A stretch of 64,000 nt of DNA from Crocinitomicaceae bacterium (lineage in GTDB: Bacteria > Bacteroidota > Bacteroidia > Flavobacteriales_G > Salibacteraceae). A program made the translations under genes and the position numbers. Below the pieces are notes generated by a model. The model had not been told where the DNA came from and did not search any database. It saw nothing but the letters and a program-made list of their open reading frames with translations. Shown here one piece after another: positions 44,428-52,586 of this stretch. The stretch's first letter is position 1. Every line of letters begins with the position of its first letter. The stretch covers positions 62,001 through 126,000 of the forward strand of contig PAVO01000007.1 of assembly GCA_002713215.1 (NCBI GenBank), given 5' to 3'.

Positions 44428-45879
44428 TTGAAATATAGCGAATTTGCATCAATACCAAAGAAGCGCATCAACATAGCTGGCGTCCCGGGTGCGGGAAAGA
44501 CCACGTTTATTTGCGAACTATCAGGGAGACTCAGTAATGAGCCTTTGCTGTATCTTAGCTTTGGTCGCGAGAACACAAAAAATGCAATGAGTAAACTGCC
44601 AGGTAACGTTACCGCACTTAGTTTCCATGCATTTTCAAAACGACAGATGAAGATCGATAGTACGCGCATCGCGAAAAGATACACTATGAACATTTCAAGC
44701 GCGTCGTTGAAGAAGGCTAACATTTCTGCCCTCAGCCCCGCACAGATAGAAGCTATCACACTTCTAATGGAAGACTTCTGCATGTCCTCTCAGACGCTTA
44801 GGCAAATACCTAACATATTGAAGGCGTCGAAGTACCCCACCCTCTCCAATGAGGAATTCAAAAAGACGGTAATGTCTTTTACCGCTTTATGGGGTGCAAT
44901 TTGGGCTGAAGGAAGTCAACTTCCTGTGACGCACGACATGTACTTAAAACGTCTGTCGATGGTACCGGTTAAAGTGCCTTATAGCCGTATTTTCGTAGAC
45001 GAGACTCAAGATCTGAATGATGCAATGGTTTCCTTGGTCAATAACCTTGCAGCATCAAACCCTGATATTCAAATTGTGAGGCTTGGTGACCCATGTCAGC
45101 AAATCTTCGGTTTCCGTGGCGCATCAGCCGAGTTTGCAAACAGCCAGTTCGACTTTAGGTTGCAGCGAACGCATAGATTTGGATGGCGCCTTTCTCAATT
45201 GTGCAATGCGCTAATGACAGACCATCGAGTGGGATACTACACCGAGATAATTGCCGAATCTGACAAAACTGAGGTTTATAAAACACCGACCATCAAGCAC
45301 CTTACTTCGATGATTAAAAATGGGCGTAAGATAACTTACATAGCCAGATACAATGCATCCCTGTTCACATTGATCAAGCATCTTGCAGAACACGGTATCA
45401 CGTACTCAGCTCTTGGCGACTCGCACCATCAAGAAATGAAGTATTACCGTAGCCTTTACCAACTCATGCAAGGTAAGCGCTTTCGTTCTGGTACCTTTGC
45501 TAACCAAAGCTATCGCTCATTTGCCAATACTGCCATACAGCACGATGACCGCCAGGCACTGCTAGCTTGCCAGTTTGTTGAAAGTGTAGGTGAAAACGGC
45601 GAAGAGCTTTTTGACAAACTTGAAAAGCTCTATGTCGACAAAAAGCAGGCTCAGGTGCTATTAACAACGATACACCAAGCAAAAGGGATGGAGTTCCGTC
45701 ATCTCGTTGTTTCTGGTGACTTGCCCGAATGTTTTGACAATGATAGCCAGAAAATCCTACCAACTACCAGGGAAGATTTGCATCTGATATACACGGCCAT
45801 AACACGCGCAAAGGAATCTATCACGCTGCCGAAGTCATTGTTTAAATACTACGAAAAAGCCGTTCTTAAGCTCAGATAA
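44428..45879 (+). CDS. UvrD/Rep-like superfamily 1 DNA helicase
   Basis: 483 residues. Motif I is GVPGAGKTT (18-26), motif II VDETQD (190-195), motif III DPCQQIFGFRGA (221-232), motif IV region QRTHRF (246-251). Further on are TTIHQAKGMEF (motif V, near 420) and YTAITRAK (motif VI, near 460). It would unwind DNA 3'-5' using ATP. It is shorter than UvrD (about 720 residues) because the accessory subdomains are reduced, like other plasmid and phage mini-helicases. The likely start is TTG 44428; an in-frame stop at 44389 rules out earlier starts. It lies apart from the transfer genes with its own promoter; repair, replication or defence against restriction are possible roles. Confidence 0.88.
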   Translation: MKYSEFASIPKKRINIAGVPGAGKTTFICELSGRLSNEPLLYLSFGRENTKNAMSKLPGNVTALSFHAFSKRQMKIDSTRIAKRYTMNISSASLKKANISALSPAQIEAITLLMEDFCMSSQTLRQIPNILKASKYPTLSNEEFKKTVMSFTALWGAIWAEGSQLPVTHDMYLKRLSMVPVKVPYSRIFVDETQDLNDAMVSLVNNLAASNPDIQIVRLGDPCQQIFGFRGASAEFANSQFDFRLQRTHRFGWRLSQLCNALMTDHRVGYYTEIIAESDKTEVYKTPTIKHLTSMIKNGRKITYIARYNASLFTLIKHLAEHGITYSALGDSHHQEMKYYRSLYQLMQGKRFRSGTFANQSYRSFANTAIQHDDRQALLACQFVESVGENGEELFDKLEKLYVDKKQAQVLLTTIHQAKGMEFRHLVVSGDLPECFDNDSQKILPTTREDLHLIYTAITRAKESITLPKSLFKYYEKAVLKLR

Positions 45880-45880
45880 C

Positions 45881-45911
45881 AGAAAGCCCCGAATCATTTC
45901 TGATCCGGGGC
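45881..45911 (-). terminator. Intrinsic terminator (minus strand) ending the candidate RNA
   Basis: GCCCCG (45886-45891) pairs with CGGGGC (45906-45911), extended inward by four more pairs after one mismatch. On the minus strand it runs into TTTCTGTT. The T-run is on the minus-strand side only, so it serves leftward transcription, not the helicase gene. Confidence 0.65.
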
Positions 45912-46098
45912 CGGTCCATTTCACCAATCCAATTGGTGTAACGCTTTCCATGTCATTCCATGTGTTTATGCGAAACCCTAATCCAATGGGTTGGTAATCC
46001 ATGTCTAATAAAGCATCCTGCTAAACCTTGACATCATACCGGCGAACCGCTCACCCTGAGCGAAACCCGTCCACCAATCGCTAACTTTGACTATGATA
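45881..46098 (-). ncRNA. Candidate CsrB/RsmZ-like regulatory RNA
   Basis: The minus strand between the terminator at 46138-46157 and the one at 45881-45911 holds no gene but a promoter-like sequence and about 215 transcribable bases. The sequence contains nine GGA triplets between 45904 and 46072 (four as ATGGA), more than expected by chance. At least two lie in or beside short hairpin loops: CACCAAT/ATTGGTG at 45922-45938, and AACCC/GGGTT at 45974-45992 with a loop containing TTGGA. A third hairpin, CGCTCA/TGAGCG, is at 46048-46062. GGA in hairpin loops is the mark of RNAs that sequester the global regulator CsrA/RsmA. Expression and binding are unproven. Confidence 0.5.
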
Positions 46099-46104
46099 AC
46101 AGCA

Positions 46105-46132
46105 TTTATAAAAGTGGACGAAAAAGAGACAA
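46105..46132 (-). promoter_or_regulatory. Candidate promoter for the RNA
   Basis: On the minus strand TTGTCT (46127-46132, four of six to the -35 consensus), a 16-bp spacer and TATAAA (46105-46110, five of six to the -10 consensus) predict a start near 46098. It lies just after the terminator of the exonuclease gene. Confidence 0.45.
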
Positions 46133-46137
46133 AAAAA

Positions 46138-46157
46138 ATGGCGTAAATTTACGCCAT
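46138..46157 (-). terminator. Intrinsic terminator of the exonuclease gene
   Basis: A perfect 20-bp palindrome (core GGCGTAAATTTACGCC) is followed on the minus strand by a run of eight T. It lies about 56 bases beyond the stop of the DnaQ-like gene and should end the whole right-hand transfer transcript. Confidence 0.85.
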
Positions 46158-46212
46158 CATTCTCAACATATTGAATTGTGGTGAATTACCACTTGCACAT
46201 TTTTCTAAAAAG

Positions 46213-47037
46213 CTAGGCTGGCTGCGGTATTTTATCCAAACGTAATAAATTTAGCGCAGAGAACACCTCCGACAATATCAAACTATCGATAAGGGCCGTG
46301 TGTATTGGTCTGTCCATATCTTGTATTTTCTCTGGGTACTTCTCTTTTGACCATTTGAAGATCGAATCCAACGTATAACCATCTATTTCGTTTTTCTGGA
46401 TTAGCTTCTTAGACTGAACCAAGGTATCCAATGGAATGAAATACGATTCTATCGGTGCTTGGTTAATCATTTCCATTTCTTGGTTCAAGAAACCAACGTC
46501 GAAATCCGCATTATGAAAAACCATATAGACAGGTATTTCCGCTTTTAAGTATGCGGGAAAATTCATCATGCGTTGCAAGGCATAAAAAACCTCGGAGAAC
46601 GGTGCTGCGCAATGAGGCAATTGCTCACGCCCACCCTCCCCAGGCTCATTGCCAAAAAGGTATTCTTCGGTAATGCCATGAGTACCAATACCATCTTTAG
46701 GTATATGAGTGATACTCATCTTCTGCTTTTTGGTAATTTGTTCTTCAATAAAAGGGTTGATTGCCTGATCCAGTTCGATTGGGCGTCCTTTCTTGTCCAA
46801 TACTGGAACAAGAATATTATCTTCATTTAGGACCCGGAAGCTCATAGACCATTCTAAAACACGCGCAAACTTTCTGGTCGTTTGGTCGATCCTTTGCGTT
46901 CCGGTTGTTTCCGTGTCCGAGCAAATGTACAGGTGACCATATTCACAAGCAGCCTCTTCCAGACGCTTAGACCATTCTAACTGCATCTCTTCAGTACAGT
47001 TGATCAGCTTAAATTTACTGTCAGGTGACTTCGACAT
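46213..47037 (-). CDS. DnaQ-like DEDD 3'-5' exonuclease
   Basis: 274 residues. ExoI DTET (Asp41, Glu43), a central GTHGITEEY segment as in PolC/DnaQ proteins, ExoII HNADFDVGFLN, and ExoIII HTALIDSLIL show an intact DEDDh active site. The protein would remove nucleotides from DNA 3' ends, as a proofreading subunit or repair nuclease. Last gene of the right-hand minus-strand run and closed by a strong terminator. GGAT precedes the start. The target, single-stranded DNA during transfer or replication errors, cannot be decided. Confidence 0.85.
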   Translation of the reverse strand: MSKSPDSKFKLINCTEEMQLEWSKRLEEAACEYGHLYICSDTETTGTQRIDQTTRKFARVLEWSMSFRVLNEDNILVPVLDKKGRPIELDQAINPFIEEQITKKQKMSITHIPKDGIGTHGITEEYLFGNEPGEGGREQLPHCAAPFSEVFYALQRMMNFPAYLKAEIPVYMVFHNADFDVGFLNQEMEMINQAPIESYFIPLDTLVQSKKLIQKNEIDGYTLDSIFKWSKEKYPEKIQDMDRPIHTALIDSLILSEVFSALNLLRLDKIPQPA

Positions 47038-47094
47038 TTATTTGTATCCATTCTCTTAATGCTGGTTATATTCTATAAAATAACCAAGCTAAAA

Positions 47095-47658
47095 TCAATT
47101 TCTATAAAGTCGAATTCCATACACTCCCATACCACCCTCAGGCCCAAGATAAACAAGCTTGACGACCACTGACAGGTTCTCAAGTTGGTTCTCACCAACA
47201 GCGCGATTTAGCATTGGTAACACTGCGGACATCTGCCATACGCGAGCACCACTACCCATTCGTGGTGTACCAACCATTTTCGCATCGATAGCAACAGATT
47301 CCTTTATCGAAATGTTATTAACGCGGAACTCACCATTTGAGTATTGCAAAAACTGTGAACGAAAATCTTTAAAGAACTTTTCGGCAATAAATAGCCCTTT
47401 AATTTCTTCACTGTTAATGTGCTCTTCAGCTTGGCCGGGGCGATAGTTGAATATCGTCGACAAAGCTTTTTTAGCGAACTTATTCAACGATTGCTCATTG
47501 ATAAGCTCTTGTGACTCCAGCGGTAGAGCCGTTACTTTCTTTGATTTTGCGTGCACACTGTATGCTTCCATTTCAGCACTCATAGGGCGAAATGTTGCAA
47601 CGTCAATGAAACTAACGCCAAAAACGAACAGTAAAACAAATAACGCACTAATTCTCAC
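47095..47658 (-). CDS. VirB8/DotI-like bitopic transfer protein (third of three)
   Basis: 187 residues from GTG 47658, which overlaps the TAG stop of the upstream gene and has AAGGAG 6 bases upstream; the longer frame would put that site inside the gene. One N-terminal membrane segment (about 3-20) is followed by a periplasmic domain. That domain has the NTF2-like pattern of VirB8/DotI proteins: a helix FAKKALSTIFNYRP, then FFKDFRSQFLQ, strands, and ARVWQMSAVLPM. It would form part of the inner-membrane core complex. The family is inferred by pattern. Confidence 0.6.
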   Translation of the reverse strand: MRISALFVLLFVFGVSFIDVATFRPMSAEMEAYSVHAKSKKVTALPLESQELINEQSLNKFAKKALSTIFNYRPGQAEEHINSEEIKGLFIAEKFFKDFRSQFLQYSNGEFRVNNISIKESVAIDAKMVGTPRMGSGARVWQMSAVLPMLNRAVGENQLENLSVVVKLVYLGPEGGMGVYGIRLYRN

Positions 47659-48386
47659 TATCTTCTCCTTGATGTCTTCCAAGATAGCGACTTAACACGC
47701 CACTCATTGTTGTAATCCTTCACTAGAGGACCAAAAAAGTAATCTGGCATATCGTATTCTGGAACTACGGTTCTTCTCTCAAGATCTACGTCATAGTCGA
47801 TACGGAAGCGCAGAGTTTTACCTGCTGGAGAACGACTGGTAACGTAAAGGAAACCGTGATACCCAACATTAAGACGGCTGTCATCACCCATATAAAAATC
47901 CTGACCAGCATTTTTCCTTACTGGTGGAGAAGTGATCGCCACACGCACCAGGCGACGTTCCTTTATGGCCTGTTTCATCCATTCTTCGCCTTCAAGCAAC
48001 TTAACCACTGTCTTATGAGCACGCCTAGAGTAAAAGGGGCGGATTTTGTCTCTGTGATCTGGAATGTCAGAATCTGCCTTTCCACTAAGGTAATCCCGAT
48101 ATCTATCTGGTGATGCAAAGTTCAAATAATCGTATTCGAACGTTTCCAGTAAGATCTCCGTCAAGAACTGCTTAACTTCACCTTCAGATAATGTCGTCTG
48201 CGTTAGATCTTCTTCACGGTAAACAGCACCAAAGTGGTTTAGCAACACTTGCCTAACAGTTGGTGTAGAAGTGACTGAAGCACCAATGTATACAAGCCAA
48301 GATAATACCGGCAGGAAAAGTGTTGCCATGTACAACCATTTCCATTTTTTTAAGCTGCTTTTCGCTTGTTCGTGTGTAAAAATCAT
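47658..48386 (-). CDS. VirB8/DotI-like bitopic transfer protein (second of three)
   Basis: 242 residues. Membrane segment at about 17-37, then a periplasmic domain with VKQFLTEILLETFEYDYLNF, RIRPFYSRR-like and VRVAITSPPVRK stretches. This order resembles DotI/IcmL (helix with YDFVNYR, Gly-Trp helix, strand, PV). It abuts the neighbours on both sides, and the stop overlaps the next start. In Dot/Icm, DotI pairs with the shorter DotJ; here three related genes stand in a row. Confidence 0.62.
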   Translation of the reverse strand: MIFTHEQAKSSLKKWKWLYMATLFLPVLSWLVYIGASVTSTPTVRQVLLNHFGAVYREEDLTQTTLSEGEVKQFLTEILLETFEYDYLNFASPDRYRDYLSGKADSDIPDHRDKIRPFYSRRAHKTVVKLLEGEEWMKQAIKERRLVRVAITSPPVRKNAGQDFYMGDDSRLNVGYHGFLYVTSRSPAGKTLRFRIDYDVDLERRTVVPEYDMPDYFFGPLVKDYNNEWRVKSLSWKTSRRR

Positions 48387-48388
48387 AA

Positions 48389-49045
48389 CTACAGCAAATC
48401 CAATTGAATAAGTTGGTAAGCTCTTATCTTGTCTTGAATAAGTGCTCTCTGGACAATGGCCTCAAACTCGTAGAGTGTTGGGAAATCTTCTTTAGCGTGC
48501 ACTGTTACCAGTAGCTTGCCTGTAAACTTAAATGTCGCAGACTTAAGTGCCAAACCACCGGCGGTTTCATAGTCCCTAAGAGCCTGACCAACGTATTTGA
48601 CATCACCTATCATCCTAGCTCTAACAATACCGTCTTGTTTTTGGACAATACGCTGTTGAGACAGAGTCATGAAAACGTCTCTGTAGACATTGTCCGCTTT
48701 CTCTTCAGAGAAGAACTCTCTATGACGACGAAGCATTTCACCGCTCTGTAAGTCGTCATTGTTGTAAGAGAAAAAACTGAGTATCGCTTCTGTTGTAAAA
48801 TCCCCGGCAGAATCACCCTCTTTCTGGCTTCTGTAGCCAATATTATGATGAGCCTCCACAAGCAAGTCCTGAGCGCCAATTGGGCGGTTATAGACATCCA
48901 ATAACACTTGCTGAGGCATGGGCATGTAGTTAGTTGCCTCTTCGTTGTAACTCTTGGCGGAAAAGAACAGCATAACCGACACTAAAAATGCGAAAAGGGC
49001 TGCCATCTTTGTGTTAAACGATTCTGGCATTTTAATCTTTTGCAT
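48389..49045 (-). CDS. VirB8/DotI-like bitopic transfer protein (first of three)
   Basis: 218 residues from ATG 49045 (AGGA 5 bases upstream). Membrane segment about 13-32, then a periplasmic domain with TEAILSFFSYNNDD, a helix containing VYRDVFMTLSQQRIV, and beta strands near the C-terminus. Same layout as the next two genes. The start overlaps the preceding gene by 14 bases. Family inferred from topology and helix-strand order, not from a strict motif. Confidence 0.6.
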   Translation of the reverse strand: MQKIKMPESFNTKMAALFAFLVSVMLFFSAKSYNEEATNYMPMPQQVLLDVYNRPIGAQDLLVEAHHNIGYRSQKEGDSAGDFTTEAILSFFSYNNDDLQSGEMLRRHREFFSEEKADNVYRDVFMTLSQQRIVQKQDGIVRARMIGDVKYVGQALRDYETAGGLALKSATFKFTGKLLVTVHAKEDFPTLYEFEAIVQRALIQDKIRAYQLIQLDLL

Positions 49046-49361
49046 TGCTGTCCTCGCTCTTATCTGCTGTCTTCTGAAGTGCATTTCTTAACATCACGTC
49101 ACGACGAATGTCTTGGCCTTCTTTGACGATGACTCCATCAAGTCTGATTAGATTTAAGGGCGTATTTGCGTTTTCACTGATGATATGAAAATGTCCCATC
49201 GCGAAATACACAAAGGCGAATATATTTAATATCGCACCGGCGACAAGATAACCCCTTGTTGATTTCGCAAAATCTTTTGGGGATTCTAAGAACTGTTTAT
49301 TGATGTAAGACTTGATCCTATCGTCTTCACTTTTTAGCAACTGGACATCCTTGTCTGCCAT
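49032..49361 (-). CDS. Small single-pass membrane protein of the transfer module
   Basis: 109 residues with a charged N-terminal 35 residues, one membrane segment (about 40-60) and a periplasmic C-terminus. GAGG precedes the start. It overlaps the first DotI-like gene by 14 bases. Possibly a DotJ-like or lid protein of the inner-membrane complex, by position. Confidence 0.58.
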   Translation of the reverse strand: MADKDVQLLKSEDDRIKSYINKQFLESPKDFAKSTRGYLVAGAILNIFAFVYFAMGHFHIISENANTPLNLIRLDGVIVKEGQDIRRDVMLRNALQKTADKSEDSNAKD

Positions 49362-49376
49362 GCTGGAACCTCTTAT

Positions 49377-49889
49377 TTAACTTCTGAATCTTGGTGTTGG
49401 CACCTGCGATTTGATTAAAGGTTTTTGCAATTGTTCATAAACCAGATTATTCAAATCCATATCCGACGTTAACACCTCTTGCCCAGGTAAATATTTCTTA
49501 TCGATGAGCGCGTTGAAGCTCATGATCAAATCGCCATAGTCGTAACCGCGTATTCTCTTGGCAGGAGAAAGAATCTGATCTACTGCTTCCGAGAGTAAAA
49601 GGAGTTTAGAGGCTTCCCCTAACCCTAGAGCGGACGCTTCAACATCAACAGGACTCGTTACGACCCTGCATCCTGAAACCGCCTTAGGATCGCCTACAAG
49701 CTGTAATCCGGGGATACTGGTACCGTGCAACTTGTTGGAAATTGATTGAGCCATCCATACTGACAATGGTTCACCAAGAGCCGGCGACAGCATCACCGCC
49801 GGATCAATGTGCTTGCCATTTACATTCACCGCCCGTGGTGCACCCACAATGCGCAAAGCCAAATTGGTATACTCCATACCTAAGCTCAT
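49377..49889 (-). CDS. Soluble protein of the transfer module, function unknown
   Basis: 170 residues, no signal peptide; alpha/beta with an Ala/Leu-rich helix (EASALGLGEASKLLLLSEAV). AAGGAG precedes the start, which overlaps the DotL stop as ATGA. Such tight coupling to the coupling ATPase suggests an adaptor (as IcmS, IcmW or LvgA in Legionella), but the sequence does not show kinship with these. Confidence 0.58.
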   Translation of the reverse strand: MSLGMEYTNLALRIVGAPRAVNVNGKHIDPAVMLSPALGEPLSVWMAQSISNKLHGTSIPGLQLVGDPKAVSGCRVVTSPVDVEASALGLGEASKLLLLSEAVDQILSPAKRIRGYDYGDLIMSFNALIDKKYLPGQEVLTSDMDLNNLVYEQLQKPLIKSQVPTPRFRS

Positions 49890-52564
49890 ACCTTCTCCTT
49901 ATGAACGACGCGCTTGATCATGTCTTTGACCTGCTGTGAACTATAAGAAGGACTCTTCTCTTTCTTATCCTTTTCACTGACAATCGCGACGTTAGTCTTC
50001 ATACCCATGTCAACAGTGGTGTTCCGAGCAGTTAAGCTACTGACTTTTTCAACATCGACATTACGACCGCTCTTTTTCAAAAGAGCTGACTCAAGTGTCT
50101 GTAAGCGTTCTTGAATTTCAAAGGCACTTAAGTTGATGGCTTCAAGGCTATCGAAGCTGTCTTGGACACCTTTCTTCAAGCGCTGCTCTTTCTTCTGGAT
50201 GGCTGCATCAATTTTAGAGAACATGTCATCGTGATTAACAGCTGGCTTTGTTAAGGTAGGTGCCTTCTTAACTCCACTGGATGATGACAGATTTTCGTTT
50301 GCCGGGCCCAAAACAGATTGGTTTTTTTGCTCTGGAGCAGTTTCAGGTTCATCGGCGCCTTCAGGCGCTGGCCCTTGGTAACTAAACAGCTGATCACCAT
50401 CATTACCAAGTAGAATGTCATCGTCGAATATCTCATCGCTATCATCCACACCGACAGACTGCTTAATGGCTTTAGCAATATTGTGGTCAACCAATTCTAC
50501 CTTCTTGACGTGCGCTGAAAGCATGAATACAGCAAACTCAGTCTCATTTGGAACATCAACTTCAGGGTGGTCATCAATGTATCGCTCAACTTGCTCATAA
50601 GTCTTCATCTGTTCAGCAAAGGTGCTGGAAAACGTACCAATCAGACGTCGCATAGCAATTTGTTTGGCTTCCCAATCCCCATTGATTAATTCAATGTATT
50701 TTTGGTGCACGGCATTTACGCCGTTACGCATTGATTGAACAGTGCTGTATCCAGGACGACGAACTTCCAAGAAGTGGTTAACACGCGCCTTAGGTGTCAT
50801 GATTGGGTCTGCATAGAAACTCTTAAGACGATACGTCTCAGAACCATAGATTAGCGTTCCCCAACCAGCCTTTTGAGCTTTCAAGTCTCGCAAGTCGAGT
50901 ACAGGGCGCTTCTCTACGCGAGCTGTTTTAGCTTCAGTGTACTTACGACCAAAAGCAGTATCTTTTGCCTCAAAAGAATCAGCGCTAACGACATACATTT
51001 CACCAGCGGACTGGTTGAACTTCTCGTAAGTGCCCGGGTCTTCGAGCTTTAAACACCACTTCAACGTACAGTTGGCAAAGATGGTTTCAGCCTCAATTTC
51101 ATCTCCGCGCTTAAACGCAGCATAGTCTTGTCCCGCAAATAGGCATACCATATTAAGGCTTCGAACCTGAGCGGGCAAAGTTGAGGCGCCTTTTGTCGCG
51201 TATGTCCCGAATTCGTCGAATATAAGGCCGAAACTATTGATCGCCGCTGTCGGCTTACTTTCGATTACTTGTTCATAGTTACCTTCAACTCGCGAACCGA
51301 TCGCTTTCGATGATACGTTACGCGTCATTGCAATTACGATTCGACCTAAGTTACGAACACTTTGTGGTGACTTGGCAAGTGAAGGAAGAAGCACAAGAAG
51401 AATGCGTCGACGCAGTACCACATCCGTGATCGAAATGTCTGGAACCTGCGATACCGTGATATGCCTGTACTGCTCTGCGAGCATGTTGAATGTCTCGGTA
51501 TATTGCATCGTAATGTACTGAAATTGCTCTTCAGTAGCAGGGTTTTGCTTAGGATTTGGGTCGTCTGGAGTCGGTGGTTTATAGTTGATACTTTTCAGAA
51601 GTGACCATAAACCACCACGCTTTTCTTTCGGTATATCTTCGTTCATAGCTAGTTCGACAAACTCGTCTAAGCCGAAGTAGCCACGGTACGTATCCGGATC
51701 AATTTCGATGTAACCGTTATCTTTTAGGTAGTAAACGGCTTTGTTTAACGAGTTAATACCCGTTGCAGCACGACCTTCCCACATACCAGAGCCACCGCCA
51801 TCGTCTGAAGGTAGTAGGCCCCCGATAATCTCATCGGCTTCCGCCGCCGATGAATCAACTAAAAAGTTGAATGTGTTTGTAATTGTCTCAACTCGTTTTT
51901 CACCATCTTTTAAGCCAGGATCCATGAAGTTGAGAAGGTATAAATCATCCGTCCTGCCGAATGCTCTACAGATGGAAAAACACTTAGCAAACAATAGGGT
52001 ATCACCCTTGCCGTCCACGAGAATGAACCCTGACGCGTGCGTAAGGAAGTTCACGCAGATAGACACAATTGTCTCAGTTTTCCCGCTCCCTGTCGTACCA
52101 AAAATTACGAGGTGAGTCCTCATTTTGCTATCGTCAGCATGGACTTCTTGGTTTGTGTTTAACTCATGGCCGAGGAAATAGGTTGCTTCCCCTACCCCTT
52201 TGGCTGCCTTTTTAACAGGCTTAGTGAGCTCCTTAGGTGACATATCCACCCTAGAGGCAGCCCTGTTGTATTTGAGGTATTTGGGTGTACCAAACAGAGA
52301 TTTGTTTCTCTCTTGGAATCTACGGCGCTTTCTGCCCCACTGAAACGCAAAGTACGCACTCAGCATCAAGCTAACTTCAGAGAAATTCCAAAGAACAAGA
52401 GCAAACAATAAAAAGAAGATTGATAAGGCGAGTGGCGCCACTGTGTCAAAGAAGAACTTATACTTCACTTTGAACGGGCGCATATCTCGGCCTAAGCCTA
52501 GACCTGAAGACTCCCCATCATCGAACTTGATGGTATCAACACCGTTGATCCTTACTTCTGACAT
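49886..52564 (-). CDS. dotL: Type IV coupling ATPase DotL/TrbC (VirD4 class)
   Basis: 892 residues. Two membrane segments (about 40-75), Walker A FGTTGSGKTET (155-165), ILVDGKGDT after it, and a Walker B-region FGLIFDEFGTYATKG near 450 in the middle. A long disordered, acidic C-terminal tail (about 690-892) recalls the tail of DotL that binds adaptors in Dot/Icm. The GTTGSGKTE form of the P-loop is typical of the DotL/TrbC branch. It hexamerises at the inner membrane and hands relaxase-DNA and proteins to the channel. Encoded next to the DotO ATPase, 22 bases downstream. Confidence 0.9.
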   Translation of the reverse strand: MSEVRINGVDTIKFDDGESSGLGLGRDMRPFKVKYKFFFDTVAPLALSIFFLLFALVLWNFSEVSLMLSAYFAFQWGRKRRRFQERNKSLFGTPKYLKYNRAASRVDMSPKELTKPVKKAAKGVGEATYFLGHELNTNQEVHADDSKMRTHLVIFGTTGSGKTETIVSICVNFLTHASGFILVDGKGDTLLFAKCFSICRAFGRTDDLYLLNFMDPGLKDGEKRVETITNTFNFLVDSSAAEADEIIGGLLPSDDGGGSGMWEGRAATGINSLNKAVYYLKDNGYIEIDPDTYRGYFGLDEFVELAMNEDIPKEKRGGLWSLLKSINYKPPTPDDPNPKQNPATEEQFQYITMQYTETFNMLAEQYRHITVSQVPDISITDVVLRRRILLVLLPSLAKSPQSVRNLGRIVIAMTRNVSSKAIGSRVEGNYEQVIESKPTAAINSFGLIFDEFGTYATKGASTLPAQVRSLNMVCLFAGQDYAAFKRGDEIEAETIFANCTLKWCLKLEDPGTYEKFNQSAGEMYVVSADSFEAKDTAFGRKYTEAKTARVEKRPVLDLRDLKAQKAGWGTLIYGSETYRLKSFYADPIMTPKARVNHFLEVRRPGYSTVQSMRNGVNAVHQKYIELINGDWEAKQIAMRRLIGTFSSTFAEQMKTYEQVERYIDDHPEVDVPNETEFAVFMLSAHVKKVELVDHNIAKAIKQSVGVDDSDEIFDDDILLGNDGDQLFSYQGPAPEGADEPETAPEQKNQSVLGPANENLSSSSGVKKAPTLTKPAVNHDDMFSKIDAAIQKKEQRLKKGVQDSFDSLEAINLSAFEIQERLQTLESALLKKSGRNVDVEKVSSLTARNTTVDMGMKTNVAIVSEKDKKEKSPSYSSQQVKDMIKRVVHKEKV

Positions 52565-52586
52565 CCCTGTCTCCTACTACTTTTTC

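Noticed and set aside
45880-46137. Reading the repeated AATCCA motifs as replication iterons or an attachment site
   Set aside because: The copies differ in spacing and flanks and no Rep or integrase gene is near; the two same-strand terminators and promoter-like sequence explain the stretch better as an RNA gene.
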